Positions 17,307-28,678 of a stretch of 64,000 nucleotides of DNA are shown in pieces; position 1 is the stretch's first letter; each line of letters opens with the position of its first letter. The position numbers and the translations under genes are program-made. Origin of the DNA: Burkholderiaceae bacterium (lineage in GTDB: Bacteria > Pseudomonadota > Gammaproteobacteria > Burkholderiales > Burkholderiaceae_C); contig JAFEHU010000051.1 in the NCBI GenBank assembly GCA_017848435.1, positions 1 to 64,000 of the forward strand, given 5' to 3'. Below the pieces are notes generated by a model, which made no database searches, was not told where the DNA came from, and worked only from the letters and a program-made list of their open reading frames with translations.

Positions 17307-18280
17307 ACACCGCTGCAGTGGCCAGCGTGGGGGCAAAACAGATCCGCCACTACCTCCAATTCAACGACTTGAATGCCGAGGAATACCTCTACCTGTTCGA
17401 GCGCGCCGCGCTGATCAAGAAAAAATTCAAGGCCTACGAGAAACACCATCCGTTGGTGGACCGCACACTGGCGATGATTTTCGAAAAGGCCAGCACGCGC
17501 ACCCGCGTGAGTTTTGAAGCCGGCATGTACCAGCTCGGCGGCAGCGTGGTGCACCTGACCACGGGCGACAGCCAGTTGGGCCGTGCAGAGCCGATTGAAG
17601 ACAGCGCCAAGGTCATCAGCCGCATGGTGGACCTGGTGATGATCCGCACCTACGAGCAGACCAAAATAGAGGCCTTTGCCGCGCATTCGCGGGTGCCGGT
17701 CATCAACGGCCTGACCAACGAGTTCCACCCTTGCCAGATCCTGGCCGACCTGTTCACCTTCATTGAGCATCGTGGCCTGCGCGACGACGGGCACATTGAC
17801 CTCGGCTGCCTGAAGGGCAAGACCGTGGCCTGGGTGGGCGACGGCAACAACATGGCCAACACCTGGTTGCAGGCCAGCGAGATCCTGGGTTTCACCGTGC
17901 ACCTGAGCACGCCCAGCGGCTACGAGGTGGACCAGTCGATTGCCGGCATCCGCTCCGCCGACAGCTACAAGGTGTTCAAGGACCCGATGGACGCCTGCGG
18001 CGGCGCCGACCTCGTCACCACCGACGTCTGGACCAGCATGGGCTACGAGGCCGAAAACGAAGCCCGCAAAAAAGCCTTTGCCGACTGGTGCGTCGACGCC
18101 GAGATGATGCGCGCCGCCAAGCCCGACGCACTGTTCATGCACTGCCTGCCCGCCCACCGTGGCGAGGAAGTCAGCGCCGAGGTGATCGACGGCCCACAGT
18201 CGGTGGTGTGGGACGAAGCCGAGAACCGCATGCACGTGCAGAAGGCGCTGATGGAGTACTTGCTGCTTGGCAGGCTCTGA
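17303..18280 (+). CDS. argF: Ornithine carbamoyltransferase
   Basis: Makes citrulline from ornithine and carbamoyl phosphate. 325 residues starting MNTAAVASVGAKQIRHYLQF. The carbamoyl-phosphate loop is FEKASTRTRVSFEAGMYQLG; the HPCQ motif is EFHPCQILADLFTF; the ornithine loop and catalytic cysteine are in FMHCLPAHRGEEV. It is coupled to argD at its start and to the ykgJ-like gene at its stop (TGATG). Confidence 0.96.
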   Translation: MNTAAVASVGAKQIRHYLQFNDLNAEEYLYLFERAALIKKKFKAYEKHHPLVDRTLAMIFEKASTRTRVSFEAGMYQLGGSVVHLTTGDSQLGRAEPIEDSAKVISRMVDLVMIRTYEQTKIEAFAAHSRVPVINGLTNEFHPCQILADLFTFIEHRGLRDDGHIDLGCLKGKTVAWVGDGNNMANTWLQASEILGFTVHLSTPSGYEVDQSIAGIRSADSYKVFKDPMDACGGADLVTTDVWTSMGYEAENEARKKAFADWCVDAEMMRAAKPDALFMHCLPAHRGEEVSAEVIDGPQSVVWDEAENRMHVQKALMEYLLLGRL

Positions 18281-18594
18281 TGTTTGACTGTCAGACTTGC
18301 GGTGCCTGCTGCGCGAGTTTTCGCGTGGACTTCTCCAGCCAGGAGCTGGAAGACAACGGCGGCAGCGTTCCTTCTGGTCTGGCAGCAGAGGTCAACCACA
18401 GCACATGCCGCATGCGCGGCACCGACCATTCCCCGGCGCGCTGTGCGGCCCTCACCGGCAAGGTCGGCTTGAAAGTGGGCTGCGGTATTTACGAATGGCG
18501 GCCATCGCCATGCCGGGAGTTCGAGGCCGGGAGTGATGCCTGCTTGCGCGTGCGCACGCGGCACGGCCTGACGGTTGACGACAGCGCCCGCTGA
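18280..18594 (+). CDS. YkgJ-type cysteine cluster protein
   Basis: 104 residues with the CxxCGxCC pattern at the start (MFDCQTCGACC), a middle Cys, and GCGIYEWRPSPCREFEAGSD. This is the CxxCxxCC family, a probable zinc or iron-sulfur binding domain with unknown role. The start overlaps the argF stop by one base, so it is translated from the arginine transcript. It ends head-on with the aor operon. Confidence 0.85.
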   Translation: MFDCQTCGACCASFRVDFSSQELEDNGGSVPSGLAAEVNHSTCRMRGTDHSPARCAALTGKVGLKVGCGIYEWRPSPCREFEAGSDACLRVRTRHGLTVDDSAR

Positions 18595-18602
18595 AAGCAG
18601 TT

Positions 18603-18905
18603 TCAGCCACCGCCCCGCCGCGTGTAGGCGTCAAACTGCGCCAGAAAAAGCCGCCGTGTTTCCGCATCGCAACCGGTAAATGCAATTTCCAGTTGCAACC
18701 GCTCTATGCGCATCAGCGCGATGCGGCGCGGCGCCAGCACCTGCCAGGTGAAGCGCACGCTGCGGCCTTCGAGCAGCGTCACTTCACAGCCCGAATCTGT
18801 CCAGCGCAACGGCTGATTGCCGACAGCCGCCGGCATCCACCGCACCAGATCGGCCGGGGTGCAGCCCATGTCGCGGACCAGCCGCTCGGGCACGTCGGCG
18901 GTCAT
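18603..18905 (-). CDS. aorE: Small conserved protein at the end of the aldehyde oxidoreductase operon (AorE-like)
   Basis: 100 residues, no membrane segment; TADVPERLVRDMGCTPADLV, then a beta-rich middle, ending in a helix FLAQFDAYTRRGGG. No catalytic motif is recognised. It lies 3 bases after the MoaD-like gene. In Aromatoleum the aor operon is aorABCDE, with a small protein of unknown function last, and this gene occupies that place. Assignment is by position only. Confidence 0.6.
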   Translation of the reverse strand: MTADVPERLVRDMGCTPADLVRWMPAAVGNQPLRWTDSGCEVTLLEGRSVRFTWQVLAPRRIALMRIERLQLEIAFTGCDAETRRLFLAQFDAYTRRGGG

Positions 18906-18908
18906 GCG

Positions 18909-19163
18909 TCAGCCGCCGGCAATGGGCGGCCAGACGGCCAACACGTCACCCTGCAGCAGCACGTGGCTGGCCCGCTTGTCGTGCGCAATGTAGTGGCCAT
19001 TGACCAGCGCCAGGTGCACCAGCTTGGGTGGCAGGTTGAAGCGGTCCACCACCTGCTGCACCGTGGTGCCCTCGTCCACCTGCATGGCGAGCTGGTTGGT
19101 GTATTTGACTTCGGGCGGCAGATAGTCGGTGAGCGTGGCGAACAGTTTGAAGGTGATGTCCAT
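18909..19163 (-). CDS. aorD: MoaD/ThiS-family sulfur carrier (AorD-like)
   Basis: 84-residue beta-grasp protein ending in Gly-Gly (WPPIAGG), the thiocarboxylate-forming tail of MoaD proteins. Pieces typical of the fold are TFKLFATLTDYLPPE and LVNGHYIAHDKRASHVLLQG with DVLAVWPP. In the aor operon it probably donates sulfur to a tungstopterin cofactor. Confidence 0.82.
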   Translation of the reverse strand: MDITFKLFATLTDYLPPEVKYTNQLAMQVDEGTTVQQVVDRFNLPPKLVHLALVNGHYIAHDKRASHVLLQGDVLAVWPPIAGG

Positions 19164-19205
19164 GCGGTGTTTATACCGGCTTCAGCGGCAAGAAGAGCGC
19201 CGCCG

Positions 19206-20570
19206 TCATGCCGTGCTGGCCCGGGATGACCACACGTTCTGCTGCTGGCTGCAGGCGAGGTAGGCTTCCATCACACGCGTCGGGTCGTCGATGAGCTTGT
19301 CAGCCCAATGGCCGAGCTTGACCTGGCCCTGGATCAGGCCACGCAGCACACCGACGTGGTTGGTCCAGCCCAGGCTGGTGGCGCCGATGAGCGTGTCGCC
19401 CTTGAATTCGAGCCGCAGATACTTGAAGGCGGCGTCGTCCGCATGTTCGACATGGCGGCCGCCGTCTTTGGCGTCGGCGCCCCACCACTGGCCGAACGAC
19501 GAGGCGATCAGGCCCAGCGTGTCCAGCACGTTCATGGCCAGGCTGCCCTGCGACGCGGTGCTGCCGCCCAGCATGTTGAGCGCGGCAATGCGGGCTTCGT
19601 CGGCAGCGGCCGGCTGGATCATGTTGAGGCTGCGCTCGCCGGTGGAAAAGTCGACCGCGTTGATGACGTCGCCGGCGGCATAGACGCCGGGCACGTTGGT
19701 CTGCATGGCCGCGTCGACCAGGATGCCGTCCTTGCAGGTGATGCCCGAGCCTTCGAGGAATTCGAGGTTGGGCTTGACGCCGGTGGCGACAATCACCACG
19801 TCGACGCCAATGGTCTTGCCGTTGGACAGTTTGGCGTGGATGGGCGCATCGGCGTCGGCCTTGTTGTCGCCACCGGAGAACATGCCGACCACCTTGGACA
19901 GCAGGCCACCACCACCGGAGCCGCCGCTTTGCAGCGACTCGACCTTGGCGTCGGTCACCACCTGCACGCCCTGCTTCTGGCACCAGGCCTTGATCATCGC
20001 GCCGGCCTTTTCGGTCATCATGCGCGGCACCATGCGGTTGCCCATCTCGACCACGGTGAGCTGGCCGCCCTCGCCTTTGACGCGCTGCGCCAACGCTTCC
20101 ATGATGATGCAGCCGATGAAGCCGGCGCCCATCTGCAGCACGCGCGAGCCGGGCTTGACGTCGGCCATGATGGCGCGGGCGTCGGCCAGCGTCCAGCAGG
20201 TGTGCACGTTGGGCAGATCGAGCCCCTGAATCGGCGGACGCACCGGCCGCGCGCCGGTGGCGATCAGCAGCCGGTCGTAGCTCTGCTGGGTGCCGTCGGA
20301 CAGTTTGACGCTGCGCGCTGCGGTGTCGACCGACGTGGCGCGGAGTCTTTTCAGCTCGATGCCGAGCTTCTGGAAATGCGCATCGCCCTTGCGCAGGTGC
20401 GTGCCCTGCTCGCCGACCTGGCCGATCAGCAGGTAGGGAATGGCCATGCGCGAATACGGCGCTTCGTCTTCTTCACCGATCAGAACCACGCGGTCGCCCG
20501 GTGCCTGCTTGCGGATGGTTTCGGCCGCGATCACGCCCGCCGGCCCCGCACCCAGAATTACGTGCTGCAT
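19206..20570 (-). CDS. aorC: FAD/NAD(P)-dependent oxidoreductase, AorC subunit of aldehyde oxidoreductase
   Basis: 454 residues. The FAD-binding motif is VILGAGPAGVIAAETI at residues 4-19, then the pyridine-nucleotide motif VLQMGAGFIGCIIMEAL and the second FAD motif as NVPGVYAAGDVINAVD. In the characterised Aromatoleum enzyme AorC passes electrons between AorB and NAD or benzyl viologen. Placed 79 bases after aorB, separated by a hairpin that could reduce read-through. A Ser/Gly-rich insertion (SLQSGGSGGGGLLSK) lies between the NAD and second FAD motifs. Confidence 0.85.
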   Translation of the reverse strand: MQHVILGAGPAGVIAAETIRKQAPGDRVVLIGEEDEAPYSRMAIPYLLIGQVGEQGTHLRKGDAHFQKLGIELKRLRATSVDTAARSVKLSDGTQQSYDRLLIATGARPVRPPIQGLDLPNVHTCWTLADARAIMADVKPGSRVLQMGAGFIGCIIMEALAQRVKGEGGQLTVVEMGNRMVPRMMTEKAGAMIKAWCQKQGVQVVTDAKVESLQSGGSGGGGLLSKVVGMFSGGDNKADADAPIHAKLSNGKTIGVDVVIVATGVKPNLEFLEGSGITCKDGILVDAAMQTNVPGVYAAGDVINAVDFSTGERSLNMIQPAAADEARIAALNMLGGSTASQGSLAMNVLDTLGLIASSFGQWWGADAKDGGRHVEHADDAAFKYLRLEFKGDTLIGATSLGWTNHVGVLRGLIQGQVKLGHWADKLIDDPTRVMEAYLACSQQQNVWSSRASTA

Positions 20571-20592
20571 CGTCTTCTCCTCCTGTTATTCA

Positions 20593-20621
20593 CGAAAAAG
20601 GGGCGCCAGCCAGCGCCCCTT
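20593..20621 (-). terminator. Hairpin with T-run between aorB and aorC (attenuator-like)
   Basis: On the transcribed strand: AAGGGGCGC, loop TGGCTG, GCGCCCCTTTTT. A nine-base stem with five T residues sits inside the aor operon, just before the aorC start, so it may tune the ratio of AorB to AorC rather than end the operon. Confidence 0.7.
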
Positions 20622-20649
20622 CTCAATAGTCTGCTATCAGAAACGCGGC

Positions 20650-22500
20650 TTAAAGACCCAGGCGTTCCAGCGTCTCGGTCGACGGCACGCCTTCGGTGTC
20701 CCAGCCGCGGATCTTGTAGTACTGCGGCAGCATCACGTCCAGGCGGTTCACGCTGCCCTTGGACGCGCCGGTCTTGGCGGGTTCGGTCAGCAGGCGCTTG
20801 GGCAGGGTGTCGTCCTTCTTGGTCAGACCGGCCGCCAGGTTGAACTGCTTTTCCATGTTCCAGATGCGCTCGCCGATGTGCGTCAGGTGCTCCACGGTGA
20901 ACTCTTCACCGCAAGCGGCCTGCAGCTGCGGCGCCACGTCGGCCAGCGTCCAGGCAAAGCTGGTGAAGATGCAAATGCCGGCGGCGTCAAACGCTGCCGT
21001 GGCGTCCTGGAAGGCTTTGACCAGTTCGGGCTTGCCTTCGTGCGCTGCGGGTTCGGTCTTGACCGGAATGCCGAGCACTTCCGACGCGATGGTGTAACCG
21101 CGCAGGTGGCAGGCACCACGGTTGCTGGTGGCATAGGCCAGGCCAATGCCTTGGATGGCGCGACCGTCGTAGGCCGGGAATTCCTGGCCCTTGACGCTCA
21201 TCGACAAATCGGGGTGGCCGTATTTCTCGGTCAGGCGCTTGGAGCCAGTGCCGATTTCCTTGCCGAAGCCAATGCCCTTGCCGGTGATTTCAGCAAAGTG
21301 GGCCAGCGCTGCGGCCGAGCCGAACGGCGCTTCAATGCCGAGCTGCTCCTTGGTCAGCACGCCCATCTCAAACAGCTCCATCACCGCGCCGATGGTGGCA
21401 CCGAAGGAGATCGGGTCCATGCCGTACTCGTTGCAGAGCAGGTTGGCGTACTGCAGCGCTTCAAGGTCATTGACGCCGTTGGCCGCGCCCAGTGCCCAGG
21501 CGGCTTCGTATTCGAGCCCGCCCGACGCATGGTGGTACTGCGGCTTGTCTTTCACGGTGAAGTGGCCAGGGTCCATCTTGGAGACGCGGCCGCAGGCGAT
21601 GGTGCAGCCAAAGCAGGCCTGGTTGGTGACCAGGTGCTTCTTGCCGTCGGTCTCGCGCGGGGTGGCCATGGCTTCGGCCGAGATGTCCTTGGCGCCCTCG
21701 AACTGCACGTCCTGGTGGTTGCGCGTGGGCAGGCCACCGATTTCGTTGATGACGTTCATCAGCACCTGGGTGCCGTAGGTCGGCAGGCCCTGGCCGGTGA
21801 CGGCGTTGTCTTTCAGCACCTTGTTGGCGGCGGTGACCGCGGTGAAGAAGCCCTTGGGGTCCTTCATGTTGCTGCCCACGCCCAGGGTGCCGCGCACGGC
21901 GATGGCCTTGAGGTTCTTGCTGCCCATCACGGTGCCCACGCCCGAGCGGCCAGCCGCGCGGTGCAGGTCGTTGACGATGGCGGCGTACAGGACGCCGTTT
22001 TCACCGGCCTGGCCAATGCCGGAGACGCGGATCAGCGGGTCCTGGTGGGCGCTCTTGATGGCGGGTTCGGTTTCCCAGACGCTCTTGCCCCACAGGCCGG
22101 CGGCATCCATCAGCGTGGCCTTGTCGTTCTGGATCAGCAGGTAGACCGGCTTGGGCGACTTGCCCTCGACGATGACCATGTCCCAGCCGGCGCTCTTCAT
22201 TTCAGCGCCGAAGTAGCCGCCCGAGTTGGAGCAGGCGATGGCGCCAGTCAGCGGGCTCTTGGTGACCACCGTGTAGCGGCCGCCGGTGGAGACCATGGTG
22301 CCGGTCAGCGGGCCGGTGGCCCAGATCATCTTGTTGGCGGGCGACAGCGCGTCGACCTTGGGGTCGATCTCGCTGGTGAGGTATTTGGAGGCCAGGCCGC
22401 GCGAACCGACGTAGGCGCGGGCCCAGTCCATGTTCAGGGGTTCGCTCGTGCAGGTGCCTGCCGTCAGGTTGACGCGGAGGATTTTTCCAGTCCAGCTCAT
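20650..22500 (-). CDS. aorB: Tungsten-dependent aldehyde:ferredoxin oxidoreductase, large subunit
   Basis: 616 residues; oxidises aldehydes to acids with a tungstobispyranopterin. N-terminal AOR domain: MSWTGKILRVNLTAGT, then YVGSRGLASKYL, NKMIWATGPLTGTMVSTGGR and AIACSNSGGYFGAEMKSAGW. The [4Fe-4S] cysteines are in CFGCTIACGRVSKMD with a further Cys downstream. Homologous to benzoate-pathway AorB of Aromatoleum. The operon AorA (four-cluster ferredoxin)-AorB-AorC fits an enzyme that can also reduce acids. Tungstate uptake genes are not in this window. Confidence 0.93.
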   Translation of the reverse strand: MSWTGKILRVNLTAGTCTSEPLNMDWARAYVGSRGLASKYLTSEIDPKVDALSPANKMIWATGPLTGTMVSTGGRYTVVTKSPLTGAIACSNSGGYFGAEMKSAGWDMVIVEGKSPKPVYLLIQNDKATLMDAAGLWGKSVWETEPAIKSAHQDPLIRVSGIGQAGENGVLYAAIVNDLHRAAGRSGVGTVMGSKNLKAIAVRGTLGVGSNMKDPKGFFTAVTAANKVLKDNAVTGQGLPTYGTQVLMNVINEIGGLPTRNHQDVQFEGAKDISAEAMATPRETDGKKHLVTNQACFGCTIACGRVSKMDPGHFTVKDKPQYHHASGGLEYEAAWALGAANGVNDLEALQYANLLCNEYGMDPISFGATIGAVMELFEMGVLTKEQLGIEAPFGSAAALAHFAEITGKGIGFGKEIGTGSKRLTEKYGHPDLSMSVKGQEFPAYDGRAIQGIGLAYATSNRGACHLRGYTIASEVLGIPVKTEPAAHEGKPELVKAFQDATAAFDAAGICIFTSFAWTLADVAPQLQAACGEEFTVEHLTHIGERIWNMEKQFNLAAGLTKKDDTLPKRLLTEPAKTGASKGSVNRLDVMLPQYYKIRGWDTEGVPSTETLERLGL

Positions 22501-22528
22501 GTTGTTGTCCTTGGGAGTTGGTGGGTAA

Positions 22529-23002
22529 TCAGGCGGTGGCGCCGGGGGTGGTCTTGCCAGCCCAGAGCTTCATGCGGTCGATGCCGGTCCAGTTGGCGTC
22601 GATGTAGGTGATGGCGCCAGTAGGGCAAGCGGTGGCGCAGGCCGGGTCGCCGCCGCAGAGGTCGCACTTCTGGACCTTGCCGGTTTCCTGCACATAGTTG
22701 ATGGTGCCGAACGGGCAGGCGATGGTGCAGACCTTGCAGCCAACGCAGGTGGACTCGTTCACCACCTTGGCGCCGGTGGATTTGTCGATGGTGATGGCCT
22801 CCACCGGGCAGGCGTGCAGGCACCAGGCTTCGTCGCACTGGGTGCAGGTGTAGGGCACCTTCTTGCCGGTCTCATGAAAATCGAACACCTTGATGCGCGA
22901 TTTGGCGGTGGCAAACACGCCGTAGTTTTCGTAGCTGCAGGCCATTTCGCATTGCAGGCAGCCGGTGCATTTGTCGGCATTGATGTGCAGAACTTTTTCC
23001 AT
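22529..23002 (-). CDS. aorA: Four-cluster 4Fe-4S ferredoxin subunit AorA
   Basis: 157 residues with sixteen Cys arranged in four [4Fe-4S] motifs: CTGCLQCEMACSY, CTQCDEAWCLHACPVEA, CVGCKVCTIACPFG and CDLCGGDPACATACPTGA. HycB/DmsB-like electron-transfer subunit. In the characterised enzyme AorA-AorB modules stack into a filament that carries electrons to AorC; filament formation here is an inference. First gene of the aor operon, 28 bases before aorB. Confidence 0.9.
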   Translation of the reverse strand: MEKVLHINADKCTGCLQCEMACSYENYGVFATAKSRIKVFDFHETGKKVPYTCTQCDEAWCLHACPVEAITIDKSTGAKVVNESTCVGCKVCTIACPFGTINYVQETGKVQKCDLCGGDPACATACPTGAITYIDANWTGIDRMKLWAGKTTPGATA

Positions 23003-23023
23003 CGATACAGTCTCCGTTTTTAG

Positions 23024-23054
23024 TTCAACCTATGAGTTGAATTGCATAAGCAAT
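23024..23054. promoter_or_regulatory. Two adjacent inverted repeats upstream of aorA
   Basis: TTCAAC-N6-GTTGAA (23024-23041) and ATTGC-N4-GCAAT (23041-23054) abut in the 210-base AT-richer gap before aorA. They end 22 bases before the aorA start codon and could be an operator for an aldehyde- or acid-responsive regulator. No such regulator gene is adjacent. Confidence 0.45.
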
Positions 23055-23212
23055 ATATCTGCCATACCGGGCCCGTGCAATCGGCCACCTATTCGCGTTG
23101 AAATTCGCTGCAAGTGTCTTAATTTGGCACAACCTGTGGCGCTGTGCACCGCGCTGGAACATGTCCTTGCCCGCCCGACGCGGCTGTTCGCGGGCCTTGG
23201 GGGTGGGTGCCT

Positions 23213-24435
23213 TTACCGCTCGGATGCCACCGAAACGGTTTGTTGGCCGGTCGGGCCGCTGTACAGCCAAGGCGTATCGAGCAGGCGCTCGCCGCCCAGG
23301 CGCATCGCCAGGTTGCGGGCCAGCCGCAACGGGCCCTGGGCGTGAAAAATACGGCCGTTGCGCAACGACTTCTGTTGTACCCGTGCGTTGCGCTGCCAGC
23401 GTGCGCCAGCGTAGCGCTGGAGGGCCTGCGGTACATCGTTGGGTATGGTGTGCAGGGCTTGCGCCAATGCGGCAGCATCTTCCATCGCCATGGCAGCGCC
23501 CTGGGCCAGGTAAGGCCGCATCGGATGGGCGGCGTCGCCCAGCAGCGCCATGTGGCCTTGTGCGTATGCGGTGGCAGCGGGCAGCGGGGGCCGGTCGTGC
23601 AACACCCAGCGGGTCCAGCCGGGCGCGGCCTGCACCAGGTCGCGCAGGCTGTTGTGGACGCCGGGCAATGCGGCCAGCAGCGTGGGCACATCGGCGGTCT
23701 GCGTCCAGCCCTGCTGCCGGTCCGTGCCGGAAAGCCGGCCATGCACCACCGCCACCAGATTCAGCCATTCACCGCCGCGCACCGGGTAGCAGACCACGTG
23801 CAAACGCGGGCCGAGCCACACGGTGACATCCTGGCGCAGCGTCCCCTTGGGCGCCATGTTTGAAGGCAACAGCGCGCGGTAGGCCAGGTGCCCGGTGGCG
23901 CGCGGTGGCCCGTCACGCAACAGGTGGTCGCGCACCACGCTCCAGAGGCCGTCACAGCCAATCAGGGCTTGTCCTTCGACGTTTTGTGCGATTTTTGAAT
24001 GGTTTATGCCGGATGCTTCAGTTTTTCCTCGTTCTTCAGCTATTTTTTCTATAGCAAACCCCAAGACAATATCGGCCCCCGCCCGACGCGATGCGTCCAG
24101 CAACAGGCCATGCAGGTCGGCCCGGTGGGCGCTCAGGTAATCGTGGCCGTAGCGCTGGCGCATCGCAGCCCCCAAACGCAAGCAGCCCAGCGTGCGGCCG
24201 TCGTGCGCATCGCGCACCAGAAGCTGTTGCGGCATCGCGGCCACGGCCCGCAGCGCCGGGCCCACGCCCCAGCCGTCGAGCAGCCGCACCGCATTGGGCC
24301 CGAGCTGGATACCGGCACCCACATCGCCAAAAGCCGCCGCCTGCTCCAGCACCGTGACCGGCAAGCCGGCGCGCGACAAGGCCAGCGCCGTGGCCAGACC
24401 GCCAATGCCCCCACCGGCAACGAGTGTCGGCAAAC

Positions 24436-24439
<4 letters not shown>
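23213..24439 (-). CDS. FAD-dependent aromatic monooxygenase with an in-frame repeat insertion
   Basis: 408-residue flavoprotein hydroxylase of the salicylate-hydroxylase/UbiH group. FAD motif [20 protein letters not shown] at residues 7-26; DG motif [17 protein letters not shown]; second FAD motif [20 protein letters not shown]. The substrate is unknown. Residues about 129-154 (starting [15 protein letters not shown]) are odd: the DNA (about 23975-24058) is far more AT-rich than the rest and contains the GCTAT-N7-ATAGC palindrome, suggesting an inserted repeat that stayed in frame. Coupled to acnA by an ATGA overlap, in the same direction. Confidence 0.85.
24039..24055. repeat. Small palindromic repeat GCTAT-N7-ATAGC, copy 2, inside a gene
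   Basis: GCTAT TTTTTCT ATAGC, same arms and spacer length as the copy at 10303-10321. The surrounding 80 bases are AT-rich and translate, without a stop, into a Lys/Glu/Ser-rich loop of the monooxygenase. Confidence 0.6.
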
Positions 24440-27333
<2,894 letters not shown>

Positions 27334-27446
27334 GGGGTTCTCCGCAGACAGTGGACGACCCTATTGTGGCGCTGCACGCGGCCGCTGTCCGCACGCCGCC
27401 GCAGTGACGTCACCCCCGTCAGGGGCAAAACGACACCGCCGCACCG

Positions 27447-28634
27447 TCAATCCCCGCTGTGCGGCAGATAACGCACCGCCAGCACGCCGGCAATGCCCCG
27501 GATGTCGGCGAGCGCCGCGTCGCTGGCCGGGCTGTCGATGTCAACCAGCGTGTAGGCCATGTCACCACGCGATTTGTTGACCATGTTGTGGATGTTCAGG
27601 CCGGCCTTGGCCATGGCGGTGGAAATCTGCCCCAGCATGTTGGGCACATTGCTGTTGGCAATGGCCACCCGGTAAGCCGATTCGCGCGGCATGGCCACGT
27701 TGGGAAAGTTCACCGCGTTGGCCACGTTGCCGTGTTCCAGGTAGTCGCGCAGCTGGTCTGCCACCATGATGGCGCAGTTTTCTTCGGCCTCGCGGGTGGA
27801 GGCGCCCAGGTGCGGCAGCGCGATCACCCGCTCGTGGCCATTGATGGCTGGGCTCGGAAAATCGCAAACGTACCAGCCGAGTTGTTTAGCAGCCAGCGAC
27901 GCCAGCGCAGCGTGTTCGTCCACCACACCTTCACGCGAGAAATTCAGCAGCACCGTGCCGGCTTTCACCAGCTTCAGGTTGTCGGCATTCACCAGATTTT
28001 TGGTGGCCTCCACCAGCGGCACATGCAGCGAGATGAAGTGGGAGTTCTTCAGCACATCGGCCACGCTGGCGGCTTTTTTCACCTGCGACGGCAGGCTCCA
28101 GGCGGCATCCACCGTGATCTCAGGGTCATAGCCCAGCACGTTCATGCCGAGCTTGATGGCGGCGTCGGCCACCAGGCAGCCGATCTTTCCGAGGCCGACG
28201 ATGCCCAGCGTGTGGCCAGCGAGTTCGAAGCCTGCGTAGTTCTTCTTGCCGTCTTCCACCGCCTTGTCCATGTCGGCCATGGCCGGGTCGAGTCCGTGCA
28301 CAAAACGCAAGGCCGGTGCCACGTTGCGGGCGGCCAGCAGCATGCCGGTGAGCACCAGTTCCTTCACCGCGTTGGCGTTGGCGCCGGGCGCGTTGAAGAC
28401 CGGCACGCCGCGCGCGCTCATGGCTTTCACCGGGATGTTGTTGGTGCCCGCACCGGCACGGCCAATGGCCAACACGCTGGGCGCAATCGCCATGCTGTGC
28501 ATGTCGGCCGAGCGCACCAGCACCGCGTCGGGCTGGGCAATGTCCTTGCCAGTGGTGTAACGCTCGGCAGGCAGGCGTTTGAGGCCGTTGGCGGCTATCT
28601 GGTTCAGCACCAGTATTTGGCAGGGCTTGTTCAT
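27447..28634 (-). CDS. serA: D-3-phosphoglycerate dehydrogenase
   Basis: First enzyme of serine synthesis, NAD-dependent. 395 residues from MNKPCQILVLNQIAANGLKR, with GGAGAC ahead of the ATG. It has the NAD motif LGIVGLGKIGCLVADAAIKL, catalytic Arg in NFSREGVVDE, and His in IALPHLGASTREAEENCA. A C-terminal ACT regulatory domain (about residues 325-395, starting near YRVAIANSNVPNMLGQIST) suggests feedback control by serine. 45 bases after serC. Confidence 0.94.
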   Translation of the reverse strand: MNKPCQILVLNQIAANGLKRLPAERYTTGKDIAQPDAVLVRSADMHSMAIAPSVLAIGRAGAGTNNIPVKAMSARGVPVFNAPGANANAVKELVLTGMLLAARNVAPALRFVHGLDPAMADMDKAVEDGKKNYAGFELAGHTLGIVGLGKIGCLVADAAIKLGMNVLGYDPEITVDAAWSLPSQVKKAASVADVLKNSHFISLHVPLVEATKNLVNADNLKLVKAGTVLLNFSREGVVDEHAALASLAAKQLGWYVCDFPSPAINGHERVIALPHLGASTREAEENCAIMVADQLRDYLEHGNVANAVNFPNVAMPRESAYRVAIANSNVPNMLGQISTAMAKAGLNIHNMVNKSRGDMAYTLVDIDSPASDAALADIRGIAGVLAVRYLPHSGD

Positions 28635-28678
28635 CGGCTTGTCTCCTGGTGTTTTTATGGTGGGCCGAGTGCGCCGTG

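Noticed and set aside
20440..22611. Long open frame (over 700 codons) antisense to aorB
   Set aside because: Its product has the Gly/Val/Ala/Arg/His bias of a shadow frame in GC-rich DNA, and the opposite strand holds a textbook AOR enzyme.
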